Assembly (NCBI GenBank): GCA_958299035.1
Contig: CATQJL010000112.1
Location: forward strand, 6,184,123-6,248,122
Direction: 5' to 3'
Origin: Cylicocyclus nassatus
Taxonomy: Eukaryota > Nematoda > Chromadorea > Rhabditida > Strongylidae
DNA: 64,000 bases
Below the pieces are notes generated by a model. That model did no database searches, was not told the origin of the DNA, and was given only the letters and a program-made list of their open reading frames with translations. A program made the translations under genes and the position numbers. Positions 23,856-34,545 of the stretch are shown here, piece after piece; within the stretch, counting starts at the first letter, position 1, and each line of letters opens with the position of its first letter.

Positions 23856-24236
23856 TGTCAGAGGGCGCGGATCACCGACCTACCGATCTCCAGTGGCGGG
23901 AAGAAAAGCCCGCGCTGACCCCTTCGGCAGGGTATAAATACCGGGAGTCAGGGGGAGGCCTCGGAGTCCGCGCTGGAGAAGCGCTAGAGGGAGCTAACTC
24001 CGTCGAAGAGAGGCGGAACTCCCCCTTAAATAGAGAGTGCCTAGTAACTAGTTAGCCTGCCGAAGTGGTCAAGAGGATAAAGCCCGTCGTTTCGTTGTTG
24101 AGCCGTGTTCAAGTTACGCATTGTTGTTCATTGTTGTTTGTTGCCGTTTATCTGAGATAAATTGTTAGTCGTTCATTCCGTGTTGTCTATCGATCCGGTT
24201 AAAACCGTCATACCACTAGACACCCCCCCGGTTACA
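23856..24236 (+). repeat. 5' LTR
   Basis: Starts TG and ends CA. A TATA box (GGGTATAAATACC) lies near 23,928. Downstream, about 24,056-24,120, is a tRNA-like stretch with an A-box-like TGGTCAAGAGG and a B-box-like GTTCAAGTT. Confidence 0.85.
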
Positions 24237-24256
24237 TGGGGGCCGAACCGACCTGG
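24237..24256 (+). promoter_or_regulatory. Primer binding site candidate
   Basis: TGGGGGCCGAACC begins with no spacer after the LTR. The TGG start fits pairing with the CCA end of a tRNA; the tRNA species was not identified. Confidence 0.45.
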
Positions 24257-24589
24257 ATCGATTGAAATACACACGGGGCGACTGATATTGACTGTCTCAG
24301 AGGCAAGACAACAGAGAACGCGTAGAACAGGCCAAGAAGGCGAAACCAAAAGACCAAAAGGGTGGGAAATCTATACGTCAACAAGCAGGTGACGTACGTA
24401 ACAGGCCAAGAAGGCCAGATCTAAGATCAACTGGAGAAAGTCCCATCATACAGAGCAGGCAGTTAAGGTGTAAGGGAGAAGTGATTATTGATCAAATCAC
24501 CCACGCTTAATAGAGGCGTGAGTATCGATTGTGATTGACTCTCTTCGATCAGCTGAGACGCGCGATTTCGCGTGCGGCGTTGATTACCG

Positions 24590-27343
24590 ATGAATGTAAA
24601 GGCAAGGCGAAGCATTTCGCTGCCGAGTACATTCATGTTCATGGATATGGATCAGAAGCAAAGAGGTGCAGATGATATTCATGAGAGAAAAGCATACTTG
24701 ATGATGGAGGAGATAAGCCTCATCAGAAAAGAAGTGGAAATGTTACCTGGGATGGTAAGCAAGGTCCTTAGCCGATGTAGGATACCGGTTAATGGATTGC
24801 CACTTGAAGAAGAGTTGGAGGCTAAGGTAGCCACAGTGTTGGGTAGGCTGGAGAACCTAACAGCCGAGTTAAGCCAGATACTCGGTCCCAGAGCAATGGC
24901 AGTTGCAGTGAGGGAAGGCAGTGTGTTGAGAGGGTCGGATGACGGACCACCCGACAATCATCGAGGTGTGGAAGATCAGTTGCTCAGCTATTTTCAAAGC
25001 ATGACTTTTCCTGATCCTGGAGTCTTCAAGGGCTATGAAGATGAAGACTTTGACAGATTCATTCGAAAGTTCAAAAGGAAGTATGGTACCATGGTCCAGG
25101 ATGAACAGTTGCTGATAGAGGTCCTGGGTGATGAACACTTGGAAGGAAGGGCTAAGTCCTTATTTCTGAGCATACCCATGGGGGTAAAACAGCAAGGTTT
25201 TGATAGAGTAGTGAGAGAGATGGCTTCACTACTGGCCTGTGACTCCACAGCAGCTAGGTTAAAGGCACTGACAGCCTTAAGGAACATGCGCTTAAGGCCA
25301 GGCCAAGAGGTTGCAGACTTCTGCGTCGCCCTCGAGAACCTAGCAAGGAAGGCCAATCCTCAATGTACCATTGAGGAAAGATCGATGGAGTATGCGCAGA
25401 TTCTACTGGAGAATCTGACGTCGTGGCCGGAATATGTGCAGCTGGTGGGAATCCTACACCAAGTGGACCCAGCCGAGGCGTACAATAAGATAAAAGAAAT
25501 CGCGATTGAGATCGAACAGTCGCGAAGATTTTGCAAATTTGAAAGGAGGAGTGAACAGCAAGCTCCATCCTGGAGGAAAGCAAGTAGGACCGGGTATGTG
25601 CCAGCTAGGACGCAAAGTCGCGGCAGCTCAGCGGAAAGAGGCGAAAGGGAAATTGACATGAGAAGGCAGGAGCCAACGAGTAGCTTGAGTGCCTGTGATG
25701 AGGATCAGGAAGGCAAAAGATGCTTCAAATGTGATCATTTCGGACATGCGATGAGAGATTGTAAGCACAGGAAAACGGAGGAGGAAGGCGTCATCAAGAC
25801 TTCAAATAAAGTGACATCAATGATAAGTAGGGGCCGGAACATGGTCGTAAAGAGCTCCCAATCCAACGCATACGGACTTGTTGGCGGGATTACATTGACT
25901 CAAGCGAGAGTGTTGGGAAGAAAGGTTTCGACACTTCTAGACACGGGCTCAGAGATAAGTATACTACCCGTGAAAGTGCTTATAGAAGCGAGGAACAATG
26001 GGTACGATGTCGAGTCACTTCAGACTTTCGACATTGCGGAAGGAAGCATATACGATGCATCAAACCATGTGATGAGCTTTCTCGGAGGTGTAAAAGTAGA
26101 AGTTGAATTAGAAGGTGGATGCAAGAAGGAAGTGGCTTTTCATGTTTCGGACGATACTAATGAGGAAGTACTCATTGGCACAAATGCATTGAAGAGTCTA
26201 GGGGCGGAAGTAGTGATACACAAGAAGCTTGAAGTCAAAGTAAAAGCAAAGGATAGGATGGTGCCTCCACACAAGAGAAACACCGCCTCAGTTAGAGCGA
26301 AGATTCAACAAGGTACCATAACTGTGAACAAATCTACCTCAGAGAAAGACACATCTGTAACTGTCAACAAGAAGACTTTTATCGAGAGAAAAAGAGATAT
26401 CAAAGCAGACAAAAGAATCTGGCCAGGGGAAGCTTGTGAGCGCAAGTGGAAGAAGTCGACATGTAGGAAGGGCAGCAAAAAGCACACTCCTTCCAGAAAT
26501 AATCGGAAAATGTGCGGAGAGGCACAGAAAGGAGTCAAAGTTCAAAAGACAAGCAGTAAGAAAGGACAAAGTTTTGAGAAGGAGCGTCCTGTTGCGTTTA
26601 TTGCACCGAGATGTGCAACATCATTTGAAGAAGTTGGGCTGAAGAAGTGTGGAGTACTGACTAAGGTGGCAGTATCATTCAGTCAACTCAAAGAAGCTTT
26701 GAAATACTTGAAGAACTGTCGTATGTGGATCATAGTATGGCCCATGAACCCAAGAAGGGAGGATGAGGCTATCATTGAGACTTTGCGGATATGCAAGAAG
26801 TACCTCGAAGAAGGAGGAAAGATTGTATCCGTGTGGCCGTCACCAATGTCCAAGAAGATTGATATGTGGAAAACGAAGTCAAAAGTGTGGACGGTGATCG
26901 AATCAGTGCTGAAAAAATGGGCAAACCCAAATCAATTGTTCACGTTGGCTCCCTCAAGGACAGAAAATAGGAGAGTGACCATGGGAGCAGATGGACCCCA
27001 AAATTTTTTTCAGGTATCCGACACGCATTTCAGGGATGGATATGCGCGATTCCTCTACAACGTCATTCGCAGGAGAGTTCCCGGCGCAAAGCTCAGCAAG
27101 TGGCAGCAGCCGCCGAGGACGTCGGCTCCCCGGAGGGGAGGGATGTCAGAGGGCGCGGATCACCGACCTACCGATCTCCAGTGGCGCGAAGAAAAGCCCG
27201 CGCTGACCCCTTCGGCAGGGTATAAATACCGGGAGTCAGGGGGAGGCCTCGGAGTCCGCGCTGGAGAAGCGCTAGAGGGAGCTAACTCCGTCGAAGAGAG
27301 GCGGAACTCCCCCTTAAATAGAGAGTGCCTAGTAACTAGTTAG
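24590..27343 (+). CDS. Gag-protease polyprotein with unknown C-terminal domain
   Basis: A single uninterrupted 917-codon frame. Residues about 1-370 are helical and gag-like, with the conserved DRFIRKFKRKY region near residues 160-170. A CCHC zinc knuckle (CFKCDHFGHAMRDC) lies near residue 378. A retroviral-type aspartic protease follows, active-site LLDTGSEISILP near residue 450 and partner motif EEVLIGTNALKSLG. A long Lys-rich stretch comes next, then about 150 residues (roughly 690-840) that I do not recognise, with MWIIVWPMNPRRED and GGKIVSVWPSP. The last 66 residues are read into the 3' LTR. No RT (Y/FxDD), RNase H or integrase block is present. In gypsy-type relatives the pol enzymes would follow the protease, so an in-frame internal deletion is likely. 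The intact frame and near-identical LTRs suggest gag is still under selection or the copy is very young. Confidence 0.8.
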   Translation: MNVKARRSISLPSTFMFMDMDQKQRGADDIHERKAYLMMEEISLIRKEVEMLPGMVSKVLSRCRIPVNGLPLEEELEAKVATVLGRLENLTAELSQILGPRAMAVAVREGSVLRGSDDGPPDNHRGVEDQLLSYFQSMTFPDPGVFKGYEDEDFDRFIRKFKRKYGTMVQDEQLLIEVLGDEHLEGRAKSLFLSIPMGVKQQGFDRVVREMASLLACDSTAARLKALTALRNMRLRPGQEVADFCVALENLARKANPQCTIEERSMEYAQILLENLTSWPEYVQLVGILHQVDPAEAYNKIKEIAIEIEQSRRFCKFERRSEQQAPSWRKASRTGYVPARTQSRGSSAERGEREIDMRRQEPTSSLSACDEDQEGKRCFKCDHFGHAMRDCKHRKTEEEGVIKTSNKVTSMISRGRNMVVKSSQSNAYGLVGGITLTQARVLGRKVSTLLDTGSEISILPVKVLIEARNNGYDVESLQTFDIAEGSIYDASNHVMSFLGGVKVEVELEGGCKKEVAFHVSDDTNEEVLIGTNALKSLGAEVVIHKKLEVKVKAKDRMVPPHKRNTASVRAKIQQGTITVNKSTSEKDTSVTVNKKTFIERKRDIKADKRIWPGEACERKWKKSTCRKGSKKHTPSRNNRKMCGEAQKGVKVQKTSSKKGQSFEKERPVAFIAPRCATSFEEVGLKKCGVLTKVAVSFSQLKEALKYLKNCRMWIIVWPMNPRREDEAIIETLRICKKYLEEGGKIVSVWPSPMSKKIDMWKTKSKVWTVIESVLKKWANPNQLFTLAPSRTENRRVTMGADGPQNFFQVSDTHFRDGYARFLYNVIRRRVPGAKLSKWQQPPRTSAPRRGGMSEGADHRPTDLQWREEKPALTPSAGYKYRESGGGLGVRAGEALEGANSVEERRNSPLNRECLVTS
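27130..27143 (+). promoter_or_regulatory. Polypurine tract
   Basis: CGGAGGGGAGGGA ends directly at the TG of the 3' LTR, the expected place for plus-strand priming. Confidence 0.6.
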
Positions 27344-27524
27344 CCTGCCGAAGTGGTCAAGAGGGTAAAGCCCGTCGTTTCGTTGTTGAGCCGTGTTAAA
27401 GTTACGCATTGTTGTTCATTGTTGTTTGTTGCCGTTTATCTGAGATAAATTGTTAGTCGTTCATTCCGTGTTGTCTATCGATCCGGTTAAAACCGTCATA
27501 CCACTAGACACCCCCCCGGTTACA
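27144..27524 (+). repeat. 3' LTR
   Basis: Same length as the 5' LTR. Differences noticed by eye: GGGAAG/GCGAAG, GGATAAAG/GGGTAAAG and GTGTTCAAG/GTGTTAAAG. The last weakens the B-box-like motif. Confidence 0.85.
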
Positions 27525-27609
27525 TTTCTAATTTATCTAAATTACGATCTTAATGAGCCATTGGTTGAGGCTCACATTTACTAAGAGAGTAGGTACCATT
27601 TGATTCGTA

Positions 27610-27743
27610 TTGGCGGCTGGAAGGCGGGGCTTCGTGACCTAGTTAAGACTAGGTGATCAGAGAGCACAGCGCGAGAGAGACGCCGAATGCGTCGAGGGCG
27701 CGAGACTTGATTAGATCACAGAGCCCCGCCTTCCAACCGCCAA
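27610..27743. mobile_element. 134-bp MITE with TA flanks
   Basis: TTGGCGGCTGGAAGGCGGGG and its inverted partner (CCCCGCCTTCCAACCGCCAA) between TA dinucleotides. GC-rich loop, no coding sequence. Confidence 0.7.
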
Positions 27744-28371
27744 TAGATGTGAATGAAGGGTAAAGTGAAAACTTCCCATTCGGCAAAAAAAAGGAAAGTA
27801 GAAGTAATCTAAGCTGCAGGACATTCATCAAGCCCACCCCAAGATCAAGAATCAGTAAATTCATTGATTTTCGGCGATCGTTCCCAAATCAGAGCAAGTG
27901 ATCCATAAATAACTGACTTAAGCAATAAATATTTTTTACAAACTTTCGCTCGAAATCCGTAATATCAATCAGCTTGAGGTGATTTTTCAAAGGTAAAAGT
28001 TAGAAAGTATTGCTCCTTCCATGTGAAGTTTGTCTGATATTTAACAATCCCGTCTGCAAGATCGCGTGAATAAAGTGTTTCTCGTTTTCAGGATCCTATG
28101 AAGGGGAATTCAGATGACTGAAAACGTCTATAGAAACTTCTGGTGACCGCTATAAGCACCCGCAATTGGCAAGCTCAGTTACTACGAAACATGCGCAAAT
28201 TTGCGCACTAATTTCCTATAAAAAATACCAATAATTAGTTACTAACACAACTTGCATATAGATAGTAACTTTTTAAAGCATCTTGAAGGGAATTTGTTGC
28301 GGAACAAAGCTTGTAGACATCGTTGTAGATCATCACATTAAAGAATTCATCACGCAGGAAATTCTTATATA

Positions 28372-29011
28372 CAGGGTGTAAAAGAATGTATACACTGTTT
28401 AATCGTCAATATCTCTTTTCCCAAGAGGACTTTTGCCTACCTTCAAGTGCCATTTTGCAGAGTTGGCTTCAACTTAGATTTACAGTATAAAGATCGAATC
28501 ACCGACGCTCTTCGTTACTGTATGATTACAGTAGGAACTTTTAGCTTATAGTGTTTTTGTGAGTAAATCGTGTTTCGAAAAAAGTTTCCAAAAAATCTGC
28601 AAAGTGGTGAACCAGGGTTTTCACGCGCGCTGATTTCATTACTCAACTTTTTAAAAGTTTGTAAGACTTTTTAGATGGTGTAATCACAATTTTAGGGAAC
28701 ATTTTAAAACAGTTGTTGCTATTTACCTAATATAACTTATGAAGGAAGTACTGCGGTAAAGTTTTCTTATTTACTTTTAGCAACTCTGATTCCCTAGTGT
28801 AAGAATTTTCAAGTTGTTTGGTTTAGTTTTAAAGCAAAATGAGGCCCTCAATGGCTAAAATTTACTGAAGTCCCACTAATCCTACAGTAAGGAATGGGGA
28901 CATAGTGTAAATCTTGAAGCCAGCTCTATAAAATGGTAATGGGGGCTAAGCAAAACACTTTTTCGGAAGAGATAACGATCAACCGGTGTACATTTACTTT
29001 TGGTCTGCCTG
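28372..29011. mobile_element. CAGGGTGT family mariner-like element, diverged copy
   Basis: Ends CAGGGTGTAAAAGAATGTA and TACTTTTGGTCTGCCTG between TA. The two inverted halves carry the same sub-motifs as the 680-bp copies (ACAGTATAAAGATCGAATC, CTACAGTAAGG). Confidence 0.6.
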
Positions 29012-29029
29012 TATGTACGTTACAAATAG

Positions 29030-29225
29030 AAAATTCGTTTTGAACCGATCCGGAACAAACTTGGCGCACATACACTTCGGGGCGGGGCGGGTGTCGTATG
29101 CTAATTTTCGTTATCGGTTGATATCGTTTTTATCTACTTTTGGAAGATTTGGATTATGGGGCTGGGAGTTGGCACAGAGGAGAGGAGGTGAGCATGCTGA
29201 TTACAAAAATATTATTGAAGGGCCG
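29030..29225. repeat. Dispersed repeat with GGGGCTGGGAGTTGGCAC motif
   Basis: CCGATCCGGAACAAACTTGG, CACATACACTTCGG and GGGGCTGGGAGTTGGCACAG, then GAGCATGCTGATTAC. The same blocks occur at 42.24-42.48 kb, 43.15-44.02 kb and 56.83-56.90 kb. Family not identified. Confidence 0.6.
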
Positions 29226-29632
29226 GGCGGAGCCGGGTTCGCAGCTATTTTCATTGCTGATGTGCACAATGTTAAAAACTGCATTCTTGGATGCCATTCA
29301 TACAGCCGAACTTTTGTTATGCGAGGTGCTCCGTAGATGGTTTACTCTGGCCTCATAAACCCGTGTTATTTCTGAATGATAGCAACATGCTGACTGTCTG
29401 CGATATTGCTTGTGATAAAGCTAAGCAAACATTCTATTTATCTTTATAAATCTTTCTACGAGGTGGGCGAAGTTTTTGAACTTATCGAATACATGAGTGG
29501 TTCTTGTATGATTAACGACTTTATCTAAATCAATACAAAAAAAGATCATGCTCTTTCTCCACAAAAAAAGAGGTTATTCTTTTCTTCTATTAAGATGTGA
29601 ACTGTTTGGATCCAACGCGCGCTTTGTTCGGC

Positions 29633-30080
29633 TTAACACAGAAAGGGAAAGCAATTCTTTTTGTTCTTCCTTTCCTTCTTTACCTTCTTCTCCTTTTTTC
29701 CTTTTCCTTTTTCTTCCTCGTTGAGATAAGAACTATTTGGATCCAAAGCTTTTTTAGCATCAAACTCATAGTTGAGACGAAACGTGGCCATGCATAGTCT
29801 GCATTTCCGTATAAAATTCATCAATGACTCGCGAGTTCGGAACCACGAAAGTACCGTATGATCAAAGCACTTTTCATAACACTGTAATAAATAAATTATA
29901 GTGATTGAGGGCTGAATAGCTCATATTGCTGTTTACCTCCTTTGGATCATCCACATATATATTGCCTTCCTTTCTCATAACATAGCGTTCACCTTTATCC
30001 AACCAGAACAAAAAACGGCTCATCGTGGGAGCAATGAGGCAGACCATGAACAAACTAATGAACAATTTTGAAGGCAGCAT
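29633..30080 (-). CDS. Small secreted six-cysteine protein, two exons
   Basis: Not recognised as a known family. Exon 1 (30080-29937) gives MLPSKLFISLFMVCLIAPTM, a likely signal peptide, then WLDKGERYVM and DDPKE, and ends at GAG before a GTAAAC donor. A 55-bp intron ends TATTACAG. Exon 2 (29881-29633) runs 82 codons to TAA; both join in phase 0, giving 130 residues. The mature part has six Cys in three pairs (CYEKC, CRLC, CFPFLC), the C-terminal part also being Lys/Glu-rich. TTTCAG seven bases before the ATG could be a spliced-leader acceptor. A disrupted paralogue lies at 33.9-37.7 kb with the same exon layout, which supports the model. A role as an excreted protein is inference from the signal peptide and cysteines. 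Confidence 0.6.
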
Positions 30081-30588
30081 ATATTGTCTGAAAGCAACTA
30101 TTTTTGTCGGTACAATCTGACAATCTGATGAAATATAGAAAAAGTTGAAACACGTGTTTTTTTACTAGAATTAGACAATTTGTCCACGATTTTTGGCAGA
30201 ATATGCATCATAAATCAGAAAAAAATTTATGCTATTTACGGCACAATGTCATGAAAAAGATATCGAATACAAGCAGGCAGAAACTTTTCAGTCGTATGAT
30301 ACTGATGCTGAGAGAAACCAGATATAAAGATATGTCAACCACAAAACTTTTGACCAGTGAGCTAATTAAATGCCAGCTAAAGCGTCCGTCTCAGTAATTT
30401 ATTTGAGCAACTGTTCTAGCATATGATTTTATGTATGCACTACCATTGCAAATAAAGCGAGATAGTAATCATTATGAGAACTACGAAAGAAGTTCTCGTT
30501 TATTACTGTTTTAGAGCTCAGTGAGCGCCCGTATTATCCTTTCGTGTTGATTCATTATGGTAATCGTTGGTGGTATTTTAGATTGGCC

Positions 30589-30816
30589 TCAACTGAAAAT
30601 TTTCTCAAAAGATGGACGTGAGCAGAAAGTGTAGGAACAGGTGAATCTGCCTTCAGTATTGTTATGAGGATTTTCATCAAAGTGGTCTTGTTCTTGCACG
30701 TTCTTCTTTAGGTCTTGGCGGCAGCAATGGCTTGCTTGGGAGCTCGCTGCAATAATCCGATGGAGTCGAGGAGCTCCCAAATATGCCCGAACACTGCCTA
30801 CAATTATGAGTAACAT
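30589..30816 (-). CDS. Possible short secreted peptide
   Basis: A 75-codon open frame starting ATG with a hydrophobic start (MLLIIVGSVRAYLG) and four Cys. No domain recognised and no splice support. It lies on the same strand as the secreted six-Cys gene and about 0.5 kb upstream. Its partner region in the second duplicate is lost at an inserted element, so the duplication does not test it. Could be chance. Confidence 0.25.
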   Translation of the reverse strand: MLLIIVGSVRAYLGAPRLHRIIAASSQASHCCRQDLKKNVQEQDHFDENPHNNTEGRFTCSYTFCSRPSFEKIFS

Positions 30817-30819
30817 GAA

Positions 30820-31670
30820 AATCGAGACAGATGTTCACTTTGATTTACCCAATTGGTCATTTGCCTGCATTTTCTTCTGTCTTGCAAAACTCTTGACTTT
30901 TACCTCTCCAAATGGCAAGAAGTTAACTCTTTCCTCCCGTATATTAAGCAAAACATCAATTCAAATTCGCTTCTGTATATGTGGGATTTGAGAACATCAA
31001 TTTGAAACGATAAAGCATTTATTAATTGAGTTCAAAAAACAACCTCAACACATCAGGGCAAGCTGCGAGAGCAGATTGCTAAATTTTTGAATGCAATGAA
31101 TGCAATTTCGCTAAGGTCTCATTATAACGCATGGACCAAGCCCATTATCCACGATATTCATTCGCGAGCAACCTAATTTCTCGGCGACTTTCGAGGATAC
31201 CATTCCTGCAGCTTCCATTGAATATATAACACTAGCCTGCAGTCGGTGTCAACGTCTTTCCAATCACCGTCTTTGTCATTTTGCCAATCTCTATCTCTTC
31301 ACCATGATCAAGGTTCGGTACGAGCTAGAATCAGGTAGTTCTAACGAAGTCCCCCTTGATTTGGCAAATTTTTACGAGGCCCCTTTCGACCTTTTTGGGC
31401 CCCCTCGCCCATTTACTTGTCTTTTTGTTTTTGGGTTGCAATTTCTAGAATAAAGAATAAAAAAGCGAAAATTTCCTTTTTTTAAAATTTTCTCCAACAC
31501 CTGCTACAGCAAAAAATAAAGTCTCTGAAACCAAGAAATGTTACGAAGGAGGGATAACCAAGAAGAGGCAACCCAGCGTCAGATGAAAATGCATCTGCAC
31601 TTGTTCAGAGCGCGCTTTGAGATCGGAGCAGAATGCGCCTTCAATAAAAACACCTGACGGTGCATTCTGC
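30820..31670. other. No gene seen
   Basis: Mixed sequence between the two duplicated segments. No open frame with splice support and no inverted repeats noticed. Confidence 0.35.
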
Positions 31671-31677
31671 TCACACC

Positions 31678-31890
31678 TGCTCGGAAATATCTCATTGAGT
31701 GAAGCTGGTTGCGGAAGAGGGCCAGATGGACCACCTGTCATGAGGTCTAGGGACATGCCCTTCGTGACAACTACTGTTTGGACATCATGGCTTACATGGC
31801 TGCTTGATTCATGATTGTCTCATTTATTCCGCTCAAAATGTTGAGATTTGTACGAGTCTGTAAAGTAATTGAAATTAAAGCTAAAATAAT
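31678..31890 (+). pseudogene. UGT last-exon fragment
   Basis: Closely matches 23,385-23,600 of the UGT gene: CTCATTGAGTGAAGCTGGTT against CCCACTGGGTGAAGCTGGTC, then the GTCTAGGGACATG..CTTCGTGACA block. The Trp codon TGG is now TGA and further small deletions break the frame. It lies in front of the second secreted-protein segment, as the full gene lies in front of the first. Confidence 0.7.
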
Positions 31891-31980
31891 ACATAAAATA
31901 ATTATATGTGGATTGGGAGAGGCCTGTCATGGAAACGGCATCATACTGTGAGAAGCACGCGGCGCTCCATCACACATATA

Positions 31981-32659
31981 CAGGGTGTCCCAAAAAAATG
32001 TGCCTACTGTTTGAATATAAATAACTTTCTTGTAATGAAGTGTTTCGAGAAGCTTTAGGTACCGTTCTGTAGAGCGAGGTTAAACTTAGTTATACAGTAT
32101 GGAGCGAATCATCTATAGCTCTTCATTACTGTAGAATTACGGTAGGAACTTCGACAAAGATTTTAGGCCTTTGGAGGCTACACTCTGCCTCGGAACGAAA
32201 CCAAACAAGCCAGAAACTCTTACACTACGGTAATGGGAGCCGCTGATTTCGAATCTGAAATTCCCATTTTGCTGTGATGCTTCTTTCCTAAGTTAACCCC
32301 TGTAAATCGTAATAACTCAATCCCCAGCATTTTTCAGAAATGTAATTACACCGTAAAAAAAGCTGAAAACACTCGTAAAAAGTTGTTTGTTGGAATCAGC
32401 ATGCGCGAAAACCCAAGTACACGATTTTTCAGATTTTTTGAAAAAAATTTTGTTAGGTGGTATATTTTACAATGGTTCCATATGCTGGAAGTTCTTACCG
32501 TAATCCTACAGTAATGAAGAGCGATAGATGATCCGCTCCATACTGTAAATCTAAGTTCAACCTCGCTCTACAAAATGGTACCTAAAGCATCTCAAAACAC
32601 TTCGTTACAAGAAAGTTATTTACAACCAAACAGTAGGCACATTTTTTTGGGACACCCTG
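31981..32659. mobile_element. CAGGGTGTCCC mariner-like palindromic element
   Basis: Perfectly matched ends CAGGGTGTCCCAAAAAAATG and its inverted partner between TA dinucleotides, 679 bp. The arms are inverted over about 200 bp. The centre (GGCTTGTTTGG-like and TGCTTCTTTCCTAAGTTA blocks) is shared with the copy at 46.8 kb. No transposase. Confidence 0.75.
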
Positions 32660-33263
32660 TATAAGCCGCCTGAAAGTAGGCGAGGGATCGCTTGCTCGTT
32701 CACTTTCCTTTGTACTAATGTCATCCGGATCGGTACATTATGCTTCCCCCTTATCGTGCCTGTGTAATTAGAGCTTCTGTCACTGAAATGAAAATAGGAA
32801 AGAGAAATAGGAAGGCCCGAAAAGGAAAGGTAGAGAAATAAAATGTGAGTAGTAATGTATTATATTAGATGAGGTAAGACTTGTAAATAGTGATGTAGTC
32901 AAACCGTCAATAATGAAAGGGAATTAATCAAACCATCAATAATGAAAGGCTTAGTAGTGGTAGAGTTCTCGTTGTTATTATAAATGTTCTCTCATTTGTT
33001 CTTCCACACGATTTGACTGCGAATAAGGTTCAAAATATGTCGAGTAGTTTCTATTTCTATGATACATACAACTTTGTCTATGACGCTCATCAGTTTTAAG
33101 GATTTGCTATGCAGCTTTATAAGTTTTTGCTGTTTTTTCTACTCCTTATACAGTTTGGTCGAAAAAAAAACTGCGGAACATATAATAGTGTTTGGTTGAG
33201 ATTGGAGGTGAATCAGTGCTGCACAAGCGAAATTGGGTTCTCACAACAAAACTGATAAACGTC
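32660..33263. other. No gene seen
   Basis: AT-rich, with a short tandem-like AGTCAAACCGTCAATAATGAA / ATCAAACCATCAATAATGAA pair near 32,900-32,950. Nothing else supportable. Confidence 0.35.
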
Positions 33264-34545
33264 CAATTTATCTAAGTTACGATCTAAGTTACGATCTTAA
33301 CCATGAGCTAGTGGTTGAGGCTCACATTTACTAAGAAAATAGGCAGTGCACAGCGATTTACAAGTGATCCGTAAAGAAGCGACTTGAGCAATAAATATTT
33401 TTTTATGAAGCTATCATTCGAAATCCGTAGTCATCTTCAGAAAATAGCTCCCTTCCTGTAGTCCTGGTAGTCATATTAGGTACCTGTACGATTGACAAGC
33501 TTAGATGCTGTGCAAGACATGTGCAAGGTTGTGCACGAGTTCCTACAGAAAAATAAACCATTTATCAATTACTAATACAACTTGAATGTAGCTGCTCCCT
33601 TCTGAAGCATCATTAAGGAAATTTGTTGCCAAATAATGCTCGCAGTCATCGCTGTAGATGAGCACATCAAAGATTCCAACACATAGGGAACTTCTAATAA
33701 GTGTTGGTTTCACAGTGTCAGAAACTATATCCCCAGAATGTCATCGATTCGACCACAGCTTTGTTATCAAAGGGAACCCCGTAAGAACCTCCGCAAACTC
33801 TACTCTGGCTTATAAGCCATGAGATTTTAACGTATACATGAGTGGTTCTTGTGTATATTCAACTTTATTCGAATAATACAATGAAGATTATTCTCTCCTA
33901 TCTTTGAGAACTGTACTGTTATCGTTCTTTCTTTTTCTATCCTTATTTCTCTTCCTTATTGGATCCGAAGCAATCGTAGCATATGGATTCAAAGCAGTAG
34001 CATCGTATTCATATCCGAGACGATACATGATTACACATAGTCGCATCCCGTCTTCTTATCCGTTATACCTTTCTAATAGTTAGCCGCAAATATTGCACCA
34101 AACCCCCACAATGGTCGGCCGCCTCATCGTGGCGTGGGGGTGACACTGGGTGTCGGACTGCGATGCACAGCCGAGTGTATACTTTGGGAGGGCCTCCCAA
34201 GCTGTGAACGAGTTCGACGTTTCCGGTTTCGGCCGGATGCCTAGCTAAGTGCCGGCCAGGCCAGATCCACCGCCGTCTGGTTTTCAGGTCGCTAGGCGGT
34301 TCTCCCCGCTCCAAGCCCGGGGTCAGCGATCGCCCCGTGGAAATCAAGAGTTGGCCTAGTAAGTCTGCTTTTGTAGGGGAAAAATTTCATTACTCTACCA
34401 GTTAGATGAATAGAAAGAAACCCTGCACATCGGATCCCGCCTACTGCGCCGGGTGGTAGCAAGACTGATGTCAGGGTCCTCAGGGCGCCTTTTGGACTGG
34501 ACAAAAACGACACGTCTGCCCGGACGACACGCCACGGAGACTGCC

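Larger units (their letters stand above)
23856..27524 (+). mobile_element. LTR retrotransposon, gag-protease only, recently inserted
   Basis: Two direct 381-bp LTRs (TGTCAG...GTTACA) with about three differences enclose one long ORF. The insertion is flanked by TTTC on each side (4-bp duplication). A TGG-initial primer-binding-site-like sequence follows the 5' LTR directly and a purine tract precedes the 3' LTR. No reverse transcriptase, RNase H or integrase motifs occur, so the copy must depend on enzymes supplied from elsewhere. It sits 248 bp after the UGT stop codon, same strand. Confidence 0.85.
27530..30600. repeat. Segmental duplication, copy 1 (intact secreted-protein gene)
   Basis: Landmarks in the same order as in 33.26-38.3 kb: TTATCTAA.TTACGATCTTAA, GAGGCTCACATTTACTAAGA, CGAAATCCGTA, the secreted-protein gene, and CAAGCAGGCAGAAACTTTTC through GCGCCCGTATTATCCTTT. 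Divergence is moderate, lowest near the right end. Confidence 0.7.

Noticed and set aside
24048..24120. Stand-alone tRNA gene
   Set aside because: Only box-like motifs; no acceptor stem or cloverleaf could be closed, and the stretch is part of an LTR present twice.
27610..27743. Structured RNA gene
   Set aside because: The strong hairpin is explained by MITE terminal inverted repeats with TA flanks.
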